Assembly (NCBI RefSeq): GCF_900130035.1
Contig: NZ_FQXQ01000004.1
Location: forward strand, 186,001 to 250,000
DNA length: 64,000 nucleotides
Source of the DNA: Wenyingzhuangia marina
GTDB taxonomy: Bacteria > Bacteroidota > Bacteroidia > Flavobacteriales > Flavobacteriaceae
Reading direction: 5' to 3'
The notes beneath the pieces are model-generated. The model did no database searches. It worked only from the letters and a program-made list of their open reading frames with translations, and was not told where the DNA came from. Each line of letters starts with the position of its first letter. Position 1 is the stretch's first letter. Of this stretch, positions 18,198-27,687 are shown piece by piece. The position numbers and the translations under genes were made by a program.

Positions 18198-18938
18198 GTG
18201 AATATAATCAAACTTAATGCCATTGACTCAACGAATCGTTTTTTGAAAGATTTGGCAAAAAAATCGGAAATAGAAAACTTTACGGTGGTTGTTACAGAGG
18301 AACAATTGGCAGGTAAAGGACAGATGAATACTGTGTGGGATTCAGAAAAAGGAAAAAATTTGTTGTTTACTGTTTATGTGGAATTAAAGGGCTTGTCGGT
18401 TGATTTGATTTCTTATATTAATTTTTTATGTGCTGTTAAAATGAGAGATGTATGTGCAAATGTTTTAGAAGATATTTCTAGAGTTAAAGTAAAATGGCCT
18501 AACGACATAATGTCATATAACGATAAGATTTCGGGTATCTTAATTGAAAATGTTATAAGAAAACAACAAGTTGATGCCTGTTTTATTGGTGTAGGTTTAA
18601 ATGTAAATCAACTTCAATTTTCGTCAGATTTAACCAAAGCAAACTCTTTAGCTAATATAAAAGGAGTTGAATTTGATAAAGAAATAGTGTTAGAAAAAAT
18701 AATTATTGCTTTAGAAGAGGTAATGAATGTAAATTATATTGTCAATAATTTAAAAAGCATTAAAAAGAATTATTTAAATCATTTGTACAAAATAAATATC
18801 CCTACAATGTTTATGGATAAAGAGGGGAATACTTTTATGGGTAAAATTGTTGATGTTAGTAATGAAGGACTTTTGCTTTTAGAAAAAGAAGATGGATTAA
18901 TTTATAATTATGCTGTTAAAGAAATAAAACTGCTTTAA
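18198..18938 (+). CDS. birA: Biotin--[acetyl-CoA carboxylase] ligase
   Basis: 246 residues, starting with GTG. This is the short BirA form lacking the N-terminal winged helix, so it ligates biotin but should not repress transcription. Visible are DSTN near the start, GKGQMNTVW (the adenylate loop, GRGRxGRxW in the E. coli enzyme), KVKWPNDI with the catalytic lysine, and GVGLNVNQ. It is divergent from rsfS, and its stop codon overlaps that of the convergent SRPBCC gene. Confidence 0.94.
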   Translation: MNIIKLNAIDSTNRFLKDLAKKSEIENFTVVVTEEQLAGKGQMNTVWDSEKGKNLLFTVYVELKGLSVDLISYINFLCAVKMRDVCANVLEDISRVKVKWPNDIMSYNDKISGILIENVIRKQQVDACFIGVGLNVNQLQFSSDLTKANSLANIKGVEFDKEIVLEKIIIALEEVMNVNYIVNNLKSIKKNYLNHLYKINIPTMFMDKEGNTFMGKIVDVSNEGLLLLEKEDGLIYNYAVKEIKLL

Positions 18939-19324
18939 ATATTCTGTAAATTATTACTTAACGCATTGATAAAATTTGTTAATGGTTTTTTTACCATCAT
19001 GGCCATCATTGGGTTAAAATTTCCATTAAAAAATAATTGAGCAGAAGTACTGTTTTCAGAAACTTGATTTAACTCAATAGTCAAACTGAAATCTAATTTG
19101 CTAGAAGCTGCTCCTAACACTATTTTATCATAAGGTGTTTTTTCTTTTAAAATCAATCTAATTTCTGGCATTCCAGTCAACCCAAAAATAAAAGAGTCTC
19201 CATCTACTTCGAATTTTTCCTTGTTATCTGGCATCAACTGCTCAAAATTGTTTAAATCAGTTAAAAAATTAAAAGTTTCTTGGTTTGATTTAAATATGGT
19301 TACTAATGGAGTTTCTAATTTCAT
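18935..19324 (-). CDS. SRPBCC (START/Bet v1-like) family protein
   Basis: 129 residues. The pattern of an N-terminal strand, a helix with FNFLTDLNNFEQLMPD, a beta-sheet region and a long C-terminal helix (PLTNFINALSNNLQNI) fits SRPBCC ligand-binding proteins. The family binds hydrophobic ligands in a deep cavity; no ligand can be assigned. It is transcribed from its own -7 box at 19344-19351 and is separated from pyrE by a terminator, so it is likely monocistronic. Confidence 0.75.
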   Translation of the reverse strand: MKLETPLVTIFKSNQETFNFLTDLNNFEQLMPDNKEKFEVDGDSFIFGLTGMPEIRLILKEKTPYDKIVLGAASSKLDFSLTIELNQVSENSTSAQLFFNGNFNPMMAMMVKKPLTNFINALSNNLQNI

Positions 19325-19343
19325 GGGTTTATTATTTGTTTTA

Positions 19344-19351
19344 CAAATATA
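19344..19351 (-). promoter_or_regulatory. Putative -7 box for the SRPBCC gene
   Basis: Minus strand TATATTTG, a full TAnnTTTG match 20 bp upstream of the start codon. Confidence 0.5.
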
Positions 19352-19362
19352 ATTATTGAAGC

Positions 19363-19401
19363 TAAAAAAAGCATCCTAATTTTTTTAAGATGCTTTTTTT
19401 T
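19363..19401 (-). terminator. Terminator of pyrE
   Basis: Stem AAAAAAAGCATC / GATGCTTTTTTT, 10 bp past the pyrE stop on the minus strand and upstream of the SRPBCC promoter. Confidence 0.8.
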
Positions 19402-19410
19402 GATATAATA

Positions 19411-20061
19411 TTAATCTTCTTCGTTTGTCCATTTGTCTGGAGCTTTTCTCCAAGTCTGGATCAAAGCTAATTCACTCGAAGTAATATAGTTGTTTTTTAC
19501 TGCTTGTTCAATTAGTACTTGATAGTTACTTAAGGTCGTTAAAGTAACATTGGCAGCTTCAAAGTTTTTATCTGCAATAGGAAAACCATAAGTAAAAATA
19601 GCCATCATTCCTTTTACATTTACGCCAGCTTCTTTTAAAGCTTCAACAGCCAGTAAGCTGCTCATTCCTGTACTGATCAAATCTTCTACTACCACTACAT
19701 TAGAACCTTTTTCAAGATATCCTTCAATTTGATTCATTCTACCGTGTTTTTTAGGCTCAGGTCTAACGTATACAAAAGGAATTCCTAATTCTTGTGCAAC
19801 CAAAACTCCAATAGCAATAGCTCCTGTAGCAACTCCAGCAATAACATCTGGTTTACCATATTGTTCTTCAATAGCATTTGCCATATTGGTTTTTAGAAAA
19901 TTTCTTATGATTGGGTAAGAAAGAGTAATTCTATTATCGCAATATATAGGTGATTTCCACCCAGAAGCCCAAGTGAATGGATTTGTAGGTTGTAGTTTAA
20001 TTGCTTTTATTTTTAAAAGCTGTTCTGCGGTATTATTTGCTGTATCTTTGTTAAAAATCAT
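19411..20061 (-). CDS. pyrE: Orotate phosphoribosyltransferase
   Basis: 216 residues. It converts orotate and PRPP to OMP in pyrimidine synthesis. Signature segments are FTWASGWKSPIYCDNR, GVATGAIAIGV, YVRPEPKKHGR and the PRPP loop VVVVEDLISTGMSS. The frame extends to 20121, but the start at 20061 (MIFNKDTA) is the family form; the longer version would run through the start of the divergent NUDIX gene. Only 7 bp separate the two start codons, and the pyrE -7 box overlaps the NUDIX start codon. Confidence 0.96.
   Translation of the reverse strand: MIFNKDTANNTAEQLLKIKAIKLQPTNPFTWASGWKSPIYCDNRITLSYPIIRNFLKTNMANAIEEQYGKPDVIAGVATGAIAIGVLVAQELGIPFVYVRPEPKKHGRMNQIEGYLEKGSNVVVVEDLISTGMSSLLAVEALKEAGVNVKGMMAIFTYGFPIADKNFEAANVTLTTLSNYQVLIEQAVKNNYITSSELALIQTWRKAPDKWTNEED
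20043..20050 (+). promoter_or_regulatory. Putative NUDIX gene -7 box inside pyrE
   Basis: Plus strand TATCTTTG lies within the first codons of pyrE and 18 bp upstream of the NUDIX start at 20069. A full TAnnTTTG match; no -33 match was found. Confidence 0.45.
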
Positions 20062-20065
20062 AGTG

Positions 20066-20073
20066 CAAATGTA
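20066..20073 (-). promoter_or_regulatory. Putative pyrE -7 box overlapping NUDIX start codon
   Basis: Minus strand TACATTTG ends 4 nt before the pyrE ATG and contains the complement of the NUDIX ATG. If used, the pyrE mRNA would begin at or next to its start codon. Confidence 0.45.
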
Positions 20074-20665
20074 TAAAGTTTTTATCAATGAAGTTCCAGT
20101 TTTTTTAACAGAAAAAAACAATGAATTAACAGGTTTTTCTTCTGTGAAATATCAAGAACTTGATTTTGTAAATATGTGTTTAGAGATTCAACAGAATCCC
20201 GATGCGAAAATAAATGTTATTTGTGACAATTTGGAAAATGATTGGTGTAATTTTCTATTAAATTTTGAAGTTAGAAGAGCAGCAGGTGGAGTGGTGAAAA
20301 ATACCAATGATGAAATATTGTGGATTTACAGATTTGATACTTGGGATTTGCCAAAAGGACATATAGAAAAAGGAGAATCTAAAGAAGTTGCTGCCGTTAG
20401 AGAAGTAGAAGAAGAGTGTCAAGTTTCTGGATTAATTATAGATAAAGAGTTAGAAACCACTTATCATGTTTTTAAACACAAAGGAGTTTTGGTGATGAAA
20501 GTTACCTATTGGTTTGCCATGCGTACTAATATCGAAAACCAAACGTTGGTTCCTCAGCTAGAAGAAGGAATTACTCAGGTGGTTTTTAAAACGGTTGAAG
20601 AGTCTAAAAAATGTTTAGAAAACACCTATGGAAATATTAAGTTGTTGTTGGAACAATTGTTGTAG
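20069..20665 (+). CDS. NUDIX hydrolase
   Basis: 198 residues from the start at 20069 (MYKVFINEVPVFL); an upstream start at 19973 would lie inside pyrE and is rejected. The NUDIX box GHIEKGESKEVAAVREVEEE follows GGVVKNTNDEILWIYRFDTWDLPK. In the canonical GX5EX7REUXEEXGU pattern the final glycine is replaced by glutamine (EECQV). The N-terminal 65 residues form an extra domain seen in flavobacterial homologues. The substrate class cannot be told from sequence. Divergent pairing with pyrE hints at nucleotide metabolism, but that is weak inference. Confidence 0.9.
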   Translation: MYKVFINEVPVFLTEKNNELTGFSSVKYQELDFVNMCLEIQQNPDAKINVICDNLENDWCNFLLNFEVRRAAGGVVKNTNDEILWIYRFDTWDLPKGHIEKGESKEVAAVREVEEECQVSGLIIDKELETTYHVFKHKGVLVMKVTYWFAMRTNIENQTLVPQLEEGITQVVFKTVEESKKCLENTYGNIKLLLEQLL

Positions 20666-20716
20666 TTAGCGTGTAAATTTTATTCAGTAAATTCGTCTTA
20701 GTATCAAAATATTTTC

Positions 20717-22633
20717 ATGAAAACATCCTTATCCTTAATTAAAATAGCAATTCTTTTTGTTTTTTGTTCTGTTAATGCTCAAGTTTTTAACCCAGTTTCA
20801 TGGTCTACTTCTGTAGAAAAAACAGATAAAGGAAATTTGATTTTGGTTAGTACAGCAACCATTGAGAAAGGTTGGCATTTGTACAGCCAAAATATTGGTG
20901 ATGGAGGTCCCATTCCAACGACTTTTTATTATCCTGAATCCATTGAAAAAGTAGGAGAGACTATTGAAGGAAATGGGGTAGAGGTGCAAGATCCTATTTT
21001 TGAAATGCCAATTAAGTATTTTGGGGAAGAAGCAAACTTTCGTCAAACAATAAAAAACAACATAGATGCTAAAAGTCTTAAGGCTTCTGTGGAATACATG
21101 GTTTGTAACGATGAAATGTGTTTGCCACCAAAAGAGGTTGAATTGACTTATGATTTAACAAAAGTAAAAGCAGTAAAGACAGAGGTAGCAGTTAGTAGTG
21201 ATACAGATGACAAAAGTTACTTGACGTTGTTTTTATTAAGCTTTTTAGCAGGTTTAGCAGCTTTGTTTACACCATGTGTGTTTCCTATGATTCCGATGAC
21301 CGTAAGTTTTTTTACCAAACAAAGTAAAAATAAAGCAATTGGAATTAGAAATGCCATGATTTATGGAATTAGCATTATAGGAATTTATGTGTTACTTGGA
21401 ACATTGGTTGTATGGGTTTTTGGACCAGAATCGTTAAATAGGTTGTCTACAAGTGTTGGTTTTAATGTTGTGTTTTTTGGGATTTTGGTCTTTTTTGCTT
21501 TGTCTTTTTTAGGAGCTTATGAATTGGTGTTGCCAAGTTCTTGGGGAACCAAGTTAGATGAAAAAGCAGATAGGGGAGGGGTTATAGGGATCTTTTTTAT
21601 GGCTTTGGCTTTAGTAGTCGTTTCTTTTTCTTGTACAGGTCCTATTGTTGGAGGTGCTTTGGTTGAAGCAGCATCTCATGGAGGAATTGCTCCAATTATT
21701 TCTATGTTAGGATTTTCTTTAGCAATTGCCATTCCATTTACATTGTTTGCAGTTTTCCCAGGATGGTTAAATTCTTTACCAAAATCTGGAGGATGGTTAA
21801 ATACAGTAAAAGTAGTTTTAGGATTTTTAGAATTGGCCTTGGCATTTAAATTTTTATCAAATGCAGATTTGGTGTTACAAGCACATTGGTTAGAAAGAGA
21901 AGTTTTTATTGCTATTTGGATAGTGATTTTCTTATTGTTAGGAGTTTACTTGTTAGGAAAAATAAGATTACCTCATGATTATCAAGCTGTAGAAACCATA
22001 TCTGTGACTAGATTGATGTTGGCTATCTTAAGTTTTACCTTTGTGGTTTATATGATTCCAGGAATGTTTGGAGCTCCTGTAAAATTAATTGGAGCTTTTG
22101 TGCCTCCATTAGAATATAGTGAATCTCCAAATGGGGTGATGAACAATCAATCAAGTTCTAATATTTCACATCAAGATTTACCAGAAGGAGCACATATATT
22201 GGCACCTTACAATATCTTAACATTTAACGATTACGAAAAAGGCTTGGCTTATGCTAAAAAAGTAAACAAGCCTGTGTTGTTAGATTTTACGGGTAGGGCT
22301 TGTGTAAATTGTAGAAAAATGGAGCAAAATGTATGGACAGTTCCTGCTGTGTTAGATGTTTTGCAAAATAAAGTGGTGTTGGTTTCTTTATATGTGGATG
22401 ATCGTCAGAAGTTAGAAATAGAAGAAATATCTCCTGTAACAGGAAAGCCTTATAGAAATATTGGTCAAAAGTGGTCAGAGTTTCAAACCAAAAGATATAA
22501 AACCAACTCACAACCTTATTATGTAGTTGTGAATGCTGAAGGAAAAGATTTGAATAAACCTGTAGGTTATACACCAAATGCAGATGAATATTTATCATGG
22601 TTACAAGAGGGAGTTAAAAAAGCTAGGAATTAA
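20717..22633 (+). CDS. dsbD: Thiol:disulfide interchange protein DsbD
   Basis: 638 residues. After a signal peptide (cleaved near SVNAQ) comes the periplasmic DsbD-alpha domain with Cys130 and Cys135 in [10 protein letters not shown], then an eight-segment membrane domain with Cys187 ([10 protein letters not shown]) and Cys306 ([10 protein letters not shown]), then a C-terminal thioredoxin domain with CVNC (529-532). All six cysteines needed to pass electrons from cytosolic thioredoxin to the periplasm are present. A likely client class is TlpA-like lipoproteins such as the one at 4702-5709. Confidence 0.95.
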   Translation: MKTSLSLIKIAILFVFCSVNAQVFNPVSWSTSVEKTDKGNLILVSTATIEKGWHLYSQNIGDGGPIPTTFYYPESIEKVGETIEGNGVEVQDPIFEMPIKYFGEEANFRQTIKNNIDAKSLKASVEYMVCNDEMCLPPKEVELTYDLTKVKAVKTEVAVSSDTDDKSYLTLFLLSFLAGLAALFTPCVFPMIPMTVSFFTKQSKNKAIGIRNAMIYGISIIGIYVLLGTLVVWVFGPESLNRLSTSVGFNVVFFGILVFFALSFLGAYELVLPSSWGTKLDEKADRGGVIGIFFMALALVVVSFSCTGPIVGGALVEAASHGGIAPIISMLGFSLAIAIPFTLFAVFPGWLNSLPKSGGWLNTVKVVLGFLELALAFKFLSNADLVLQAHWLEREVFIAIWIVIFLLLGVYLLGKIRLPHDYQAVETISVTRLMLAILSFTFVVYMIPGMFGAPVKLIGAFVPPLEYSESPNGVMNNQSSSNISHQDLPEGAHILAPYNILTFNDYEKGLAYAKKVNKPVLLDFTGRACVNCRKMEQNVWTVPAVLDVLQNKVVLVSLYVDDRQKLEIEEISPVTGKPYRNIGQKWSEFQTKRYKTNSQPYYVVVNAEGKDLNKPVGYTPNADEYLSWLQEGVKKARN

Positions 22634-22677
22634 GGTTTTGTTAAAGCTGTCTTAACCTTACAGCATCATCATCAGCC

Positions 22678-22685
22678 TAACTTTG
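22678..22685 (+). promoter_or_regulatory. Putative -7 box for the PAP2-GT39 operon
   Basis: TAACTTTG, a full TAnnTTTG match 24 bp upstream of the PAP2 start. No clear -33 element. Confidence 0.45.
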
Positions 22686-22709
22686 TGATTCAATCATTAC
22701 TGTTTAGTT

Positions 22710-23396
22710 ATGAAAATCAAACACAAAGTTTTGTTACCTTTTATGGTAGTTTTACTTTTATCTACATGTCTTTTTTCTTTTTCTAAAGGAGATATTGTGT
22801 TGGCTATAAATAAAATTCATACATCTTTTTTAGATAGATTTTTTGCGGGTATTAGTTCTATAGGAAATACCATGAGTATCTTTTTGTTTTTAGCAATTGT
22901 ACTTAGGTATAAACTTAAATTTTTATACTTTTTTGTTTTGGCTTTTTTAATAGAATCGGCAATAGTAATACTTTGTAAGAATTTTATTTTTGATGGACAT
23001 CCAAGGCCTTATTTATTATTTGAAGCTAAAGGAATTTTATCAAAAATAAATTTTGTTGAGGGAGTAAGAGTTCATAAAAGAGATTCGTTTCCATCGGGTC
23101 ATACTGCTTATGCTTTTTTAATTGCTACTTTCTTTGCTTTAAAAATCAAAAAGATACTTCCAGCAATAGGTTTGTGTTTATTTGCAATTCTGGTGGGGAT
23201 TTCTAGGATGTATTTGTTTCAACATTTTTTTATAGATGTGTTTGGAGGAGCTATGGTTGGTTTTTCTTCAGCTTATTTAGCGATTGTTTTGGTTAAAAAA
23301 TCTAGAAAAAAATCGTGGTATAATAAAAAAATCAGATTTAATCCAACTCGTAAAAATTGGTTTGAATTAACCTCAGAAATTCATGAAGTTTTTTAA
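22710..23396 (+). CDS. PAP2-family membrane phosphatase
   Basis: 228 residues with about six membrane segments. The three PAP2 motifs are intact: KNFIFDGHPRP (Kx6RP), FPSGH near residue 130, and SRMYLFQHFFID (SRx5Hx3D). Such enzymes dephosphorylate undecaprenyl pyrophosphate, phosphatidic acid or lipid A (LpxE/LpxF type). The gene overlaps the following GT39 gene by 14 bp and leads an operon that looks built for glycolipid modification, so lipid A or carrier-lipid dephosphorylation is the best guess. The exact substrate is not readable from the sequence. Confidence 0.9.
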   Translation: MKIKHKVLLPFMVVLLLSTCLFSFSKGDIVLAINKIHTSFLDRFFAGISSIGNTMSIFLFLAIVLRYKLKFLYFFVLAFLIESAIVILCKNFIFDGHPRPYLLFEAKGILSKINFVEGVRVHKRDSFPSGHTAYAFLIATFFALKIKKILPAIGLCLFAILVGISRMYLFQHFFIDVFGGAMVGFSSAYLAIVLVKKSRKKSWYNKKIRFNPTRKNWFELTSEIHEVF

Positions 23397-24960
23397 TACA
23401 AAACAATCACTTTGGTGGATGTTTTTGCTTGGATTTGTTCTCTGTGTTTTTGGTAGCGGAAGTTCTATCATTTATATCTTAGATGAAGCTAAAAATAGTG
23501 AAGCTGCAAGAGAAATGTTGCTATACGGAAATTATTTTAAGCCTACTTTTAACAATATTATTAGAACAGATAAACCACCCTTTCATTATTTTTTTATGAT
23601 GATAGGGTATAAGATTTTTGGTATCAATGCTTTTGGAGCAAGATTTTTTTCAGGGTTGTTTGGAGCTTTTACTATTTTAACAACAGTAGTTTTTACTCAG
23701 AAATATTTGGGGTATAAAATTGCCAAAGTCACTTTTTGGATTTTGCTATCCTCTTTTTATTTTATTCAAGAATTTCATTTAGCAGTTCCAGATCCTTATT
23801 TAATTTTTTGGATGAGTTTGACTTTCTTTTGTTATATAGATTTTTTCATCTCAAAAAGCACAAAAATACTTTGGTTATTATATTTTTCTATGGGGTTTGG
23901 GGTGTTAACCAAGGGACCTGTAGCCATTGCATTACCTGTTTTAATTGCATTTGTACATTTGCTTATAACTAGGTCTTTTACGATTAAAAATATTTTGTCA
24001 TTCAAACCTTTTTTAGGATTGATATTGGTTCTGTTGATTAGCTTTCCCTGGTTTTATATGGCTCATATTAAAACAGGAGGAGTGTTTACAGAAGGTTTCT
24101 TTTTAAAACACAATATTGAAAGATTTCAAGATAAAATGGAAGGGCATGGAGGAATATTTTTAATAACTATCGGTTTTGTGTTGTTAGGAATGTTGCCTTT
24201 TTCTGTATGGATTTTTAGAGCTTTATTTTATGGTTTAAAACAAAGATTACAGCATCCATTTATTTTTTTTATAACAATTTCGGTCATTACTTTTATCACT
24301 TTTTTTGCAGTATCTGCAACAAAATTACCAAACTATACCATGCCCTGTTACCCTCTAATGGCTATTTTATTAGCTTGGTTTTTTATGGAGTATGGTATTA
24401 AATTAAAATACGGATATATAGAATGGGGGAGTCTTCTTCTTATTTCGTTTGCTCTACCTGTTGCTGGATATATAGGTTTATCTCTAGATAGTTCCTTGGT
24501 TTCTAAAAACTGGCTGGCATTTTTCTTAATTTTTGTTCCTGTAGGGGTTTTAATAGCTGTTTTTTACATAATTAAAAAAAGAGTTGATAATAGTTTTAAT
24601 TCTCTCGTTACTACTTTTACATTGTTGAGTATAGTTTTGTTTGGCATTGTGTTTCCACAATTAACCAAAGAATCTCCTGTGGTAAAATTTAAAGAGAATA
24701 TTAATGAAAATAGACCTGTAATTGTTTATAAAAGAATGGATTCAGCGTTCCCTATTAACTTTAATAGAACTTATAGAGTGATAGATAACATAGAGGAAGC
24801 TCAGTTATTTTTTAAAGAGAATCCTCAAGGAGTTTTAATAACAAATACAAGAAATAAAGAGGAAATAAATGAATTAAGTATCTTTAAAAAATTATTTTCG
24901 CAAAAAAGTTTGTTCGAGAACCATACTACTAGGGTTTATGGGATCGATCAAACTAAATAA
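23383..24960 (+). CDS. GT39 (ArnT-like) glycosyltransferase 1
   Basis: 525 residues with about eleven to twelve membrane segments and a soluble C-terminal tail. The first periplasmic loop carries LDEAKNSEAAREML and FNNIIRTDKPPFHYFF, matching the acidic and DKPP motifs of ArnT/PMT-type GT39 enzymes, which transfer a sugar from a polyprenyl phosphate to lipid A or protein on the outer face of the inner membrane. It overlaps the PAP2 gene and lies 22 bp before a second GT39 gene. The donor sugar and acceptor are unknown. Confidence 0.88.
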   Translation: MKFFNTKQSLWWMFLLGFVLCVFGSGSSIIYILDEAKNSEAAREMLLYGNYFKPTFNNIIRTDKPPFHYFFMMIGYKIFGINAFGARFFSGLFGAFTILTTVVFTQKYLGYKIAKVTFWILLSSFYFIQEFHLAVPDPYLIFWMSLTFFCYIDFFISKSTKILWLLYFSMGFGVLTKGPVAIALPVLIAFVHLLITRSFTIKNILSFKPFLGLILVLLISFPWFYMAHIKTGGVFTEGFFLKHNIERFQDKMEGHGGIFLITIGFVLLGMLPFSVWIFRALFYGLKQRLQHPFIFFITISVITFITFFAVSATKLPNYTMPCYPLMAILLAWFFMEYGIKLKYGYIEWGSLLLISFALPVAGYIGLSLDSSLVSKNWLAFFLIFVPVGVLIAVFYIIKKRVDNSFNSLVTTFTLLSIVLFGIVFPQLTKESPVVKFKENINENRPVIVYKRMDSAFPINFNRTYRVIDNIEEAQLFFKENPQGVLITNTRNKEEINELSIFKKLFSQKSLFENHTTRVYGIDQTK

Positions 24961-24982
24961 TTTGTGACAAAATTTATTACCT

Positions 24983-26650
24983 ATGATCTTATCTAAAAGA
25001 GACCTATATATTCTTTATGCTTTATTGTTAGTTGTTTATGTATCTGGATTGTTTATTCCTATTATGGAAAATGATTCGGCACAGCATGCAACCATGGCTA
25101 TGAGAATGTTTTTGGAGAATGATTATTTTAATATTTACAAAGGAGAACACGACTATTTAGATAAACCACATATGCATTTTTGGTTAGCAGCTTTATCTTA
25201 TAAAATTTTTGGAATTACACATTGGGCATACAGAATTCCAGCATTACTCTTTACCTGGGTTGGGGCGCTTTACACTCATAGATTGGCTAAATATTTTTAT
25301 GGTAGAAAAATAGGTCATATGACTGCATTGGTGTTTTTATCTTCTCAAGCAATTATTTTATCAAATCATGATGTTAGAACAGATGCAGTCTTAACAGGAG
25401 CGACCATTTTTGCATTGTATCATTTTGTAAAGTATTTAGACAGAAAAACAATTAAAAATATAATTCTTGGTTTTTTAGGACTGGCAATAGCTTTTTCTAG
25501 TAAAGGTCAATTACCTGTATTTGTATGTGGAATGGTGTTACTGGTTCATATTATATATGCTAAAAAATGGATGGCTGTTTGGTCTTGGAAAGTGTTGATT
25601 GGTGTTATAAGTTTTTTTGTCTTTATTTCGCCAATTCTTTATGCCTATTATGTTCAGTTTGATTTACATCCAGAAAAAGTATTTAATGGATATTCTAATA
25701 TTTCGGGGGTGAAATTTATTTTATGGGATCAGAGTTTTAATCGTTTAACAGCAACTGGTTTTAATAATAATAGTCCAGATTATCTTTTCTTTTTCCATTC
25801 TATTTTATGGGCCTTTTTGCCTTGGCCATTAATTATGTATACAGCCATGTTCAGTAATATTAAAAGAGCAATTAAACATAAATTTAAATCTTATGAAAGT
25901 TTTGAGTTGATGACTTCATTAGGCGTTTTGTTGGTGTTGTTGGTAATTAGTACTTCAAAATTTAAATTACCACATTATTTAAATAGTTTAATTCCGCTGA
26001 TGTCTATTTTGGTAGTTGGTTTTTTATGGTACTTACAAAAAAGTCAGAAGGTAAAATATATAAAAAGATGGTTTTATTTTCAAGTAGGGTTGTTTTCGGT
26101 CTTGTCAATATTGGTTATCTCTTTATGCTTTTGGGTTTTTCCTGCGATAAATATTTTTATCATTATTGGTTTGATAGTCATTGGGGTTTTATTAATTCTT
26201 TTCTTAATCAAAGAAAAAGCATCGCCTTTTAGAAAGCTGATTGTATCTTCTGTGGGTTTTATGATTTTGATTAATTTTTGTTTAAATACACAGTTTTATC
26301 CAAATTTGTTGCAATATCAATCGGGAATAACAGCAAGTAAAATTATTAAAGAAAAAAATATTGATGTCGATAAATTATATTTAAAAGATGGGATTGAAGC
26401 ATGGTCTGTTAGTTTTTATGCACATAAAAATTTAAAAAGAATGGATGTAGATAAAATTCCAACTGAATTAAAAAAGGGAGAGTGGATGTATCTAGATGAA
26501 GCATCTTTTATAAAAACTAAAGAAGATGGAGTGAAATGGACTACGGTTTATCCTTTAGAACATTATAGAATCACAAGGTTAAAAATGTCATTTTTAAATC
26601 CAAAAACTAGAGAGTCTACATTGAGAAAAAGATATTTGGTTAAGAAATAA
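24983..26650 (+). CDS. GT39 (ArnT-like) glycosyltransferase 2
   Basis: 555 residues, a second polytopic GT39 protein. The catalytic loop reads IMENDSAQHATMAMRMF then EHDYLDKPHMHFW, and further segments (SYKIFG, YRIPALLF) parallel the first enzyme, but the two are only distantly similar, so they probably differ in donor or acceptor and are not a recent duplication. The C-terminal domain after about residue 440 is soluble. It is followed by 89 bp containing a separate promoter for the GT2 gene. Confidence 0.87.
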   Translation: MILSKRDLYILYALLLVVYVSGLFIPIMENDSAQHATMAMRMFLENDYFNIYKGEHDYLDKPHMHFWLAALSYKIFGITHWAYRIPALLFTWVGALYTHRLAKYFYGRKIGHMTALVFLSSQAIILSNHDVRTDAVLTGATIFALYHFVKYLDRKTIKNIILGFLGLAIAFSSKGQLPVFVCGMVLLVHIIYAKKWMAVWSWKVLIGVISFFVFISPILYAYYVQFDLHPEKVFNGYSNISGVKFILWDQSFNRLTATGFNNNSPDYLFFFHSILWAFLPWPLIMYTAMFSNIKRAIKHKFKSYESFELMTSLGVLLVLLVISTSKFKLPHYLNSLIPLMSILVVGFLWYLQKSQKVKYIKRWFYFQVGLFSVLSILVISLCFWVFPAINIFIIIGLIVIGVLLILFLIKEKASPFRKLIVSSVGFMILINFCLNTQFYPNLLQYQSGITASKIIKEKNIDVDKLYLKDGIEAWSVSFYAHKNLKRMDVDKIPTELKKGEWMYLDEASFIKTKEDGVKWTTVYPLEHYRITRLKMSFLNPKTRESTLRKRYLVKK

Positions 26651-26686
26651 GTTATTAAAAAGTAATATTATTATTTAACAAACAAC

Positions 26687-26718
26687 TTGTTTTAGTTTTA
26701 AGATTATGAGTAAGTTTG
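26687..26718 (+). promoter_or_regulatory. Promoter of the GT2-flippase pair
   Basis: TTG at 26687-26689, a 21-bp spacer, then TAAGTTTG at 26711-26718; this fits the Bacteroidota -33/-7 pattern, 22 bp upstream of the GT2 start. Confidence 0.55.
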
Positions 26719-26739
26719 TCACATCGAAATTGAATAGAA

Positions 26740-27687
26740 ATGAGTAAATCAAGTTTGTTGTCTGTAGTAGTTCCAGTTTACAACGAGGAAGGAAATGTTA
26801 CTTTGTTAACAGAAAGTATAGATAAAGGATTGGCAGGATATAAATATGAGATTATTTATATAGACGATTGTTCTACAGATCATACTCGAAAAGAGATTAA
26901 AGACTTAAATCATCCTAAAGTGGTTTTGGTAGAACTTAGAAAAAACTACGGACAAAGTTCTGCTATTGCAGCAGGAATTGACATCGCTAAAGGGGAGTAT
27001 ATTATTACCATGGATGGTGATTTGCAAAACGATCCATCAGATTTACCAGCCATGTTAGATAAGTTGATTGAGGAAGATTTAGATATGATTACTGGGATTC
27101 GTCAAAAAAGACAAGATAGTTTTATAAGAACATTGCCTTCTAAAATAGCAAACTATATCATTAGAAAAACCACGGGATTACATATTACCGATCACGGTTG
27201 TGCTATTAAAATTTTTACGGCTGAGGCTGCAAAAGGATTAAAATTATATGGAGAAATGCACCGATTTATTTCTTTGGTAACTTTTATGAATGGAGCAAGA
27301 ATTTCAGAGATGCCTGTAAAACACCATGCACGTAAATTTGGAGTCTCTAAATATGGTTTGGGTAGAACATTTAAGGTGATTAATGATTTGTTGTTAATTT
27401 TGTTTCAACGTAAATACATGCAAAAACCAATTTATCTTTTTGGAAATATAGGATTGGTGTTTGCAGGAGCGGGAATGTTAATTAATTTGTATTTATTAAT
27501 TGTAAAGTTGATGGGAGAAGACATTTGGGGGAGACCCTTATTGATTCTTGGAGTGATGTTAGTAGTCATGGGAATTCAGTTTTTTACCGTTGGGATTATT
27601 ATTGATTTGTTGATGAAAACTTATTATGAATCTCAAGATAAAAGACCATACAATTTAAGAAAAGTAACTACTTTTGAAAAAGTATAA
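26740..27687 (+). CDS. GT2 polyprenyl-phosphate glycosyltransferase
   Basis: 315 residues. The N-terminal GT-A domain starts VVVPVYNEEGNV, with IDDCSTD and the DGDLQNDP motif (DxD). Two C-terminal membrane segments (about residues 230-290) place it with ArnC/GtrB/DPM1-type enzymes that attach a sugar from a nucleotide donor to undecaprenyl phosphate on the cytosolic face. It probably supplies the donor used by the GT39 enzymes just upstream. It overlaps the next gene by 14 bp. Confidence 0.92.
   Translation: MSKSSLLSVVVPVYNEEGNVTLLTESIDKGLAGYKYEIIYIDDCSTDHTRKEIKDLNHPKVVLVELRKNYGQSSAIAAGIDIAKGEYIITMDGDLQNDPSDLPAMLDKLIEEDLDMITGIRQKRQDSFIRTLPSKIANYIIRKTTGLHITDHGCAIKIFTAEAAKGLKLYGEMHRFISLVTFMNGARISEMPVKHHARKFGVSKYGLGRTFKVINDLLLILFQRKYMQKPIYLFGNIGLVFAGAGMLINLYLLIVKLMGEDIWGRPLLILGVMLVVMGIQFFTVGIIIDLLMKTYYESQDKRPYNLRKVTTFEKV

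Noticed and set aside
22632-22660. TAAGGTT / AACCTTA hairpin after dsbD as a terminator
   Set aside because: The 7-bp stem has a long loop and no T-run, so it was not called.
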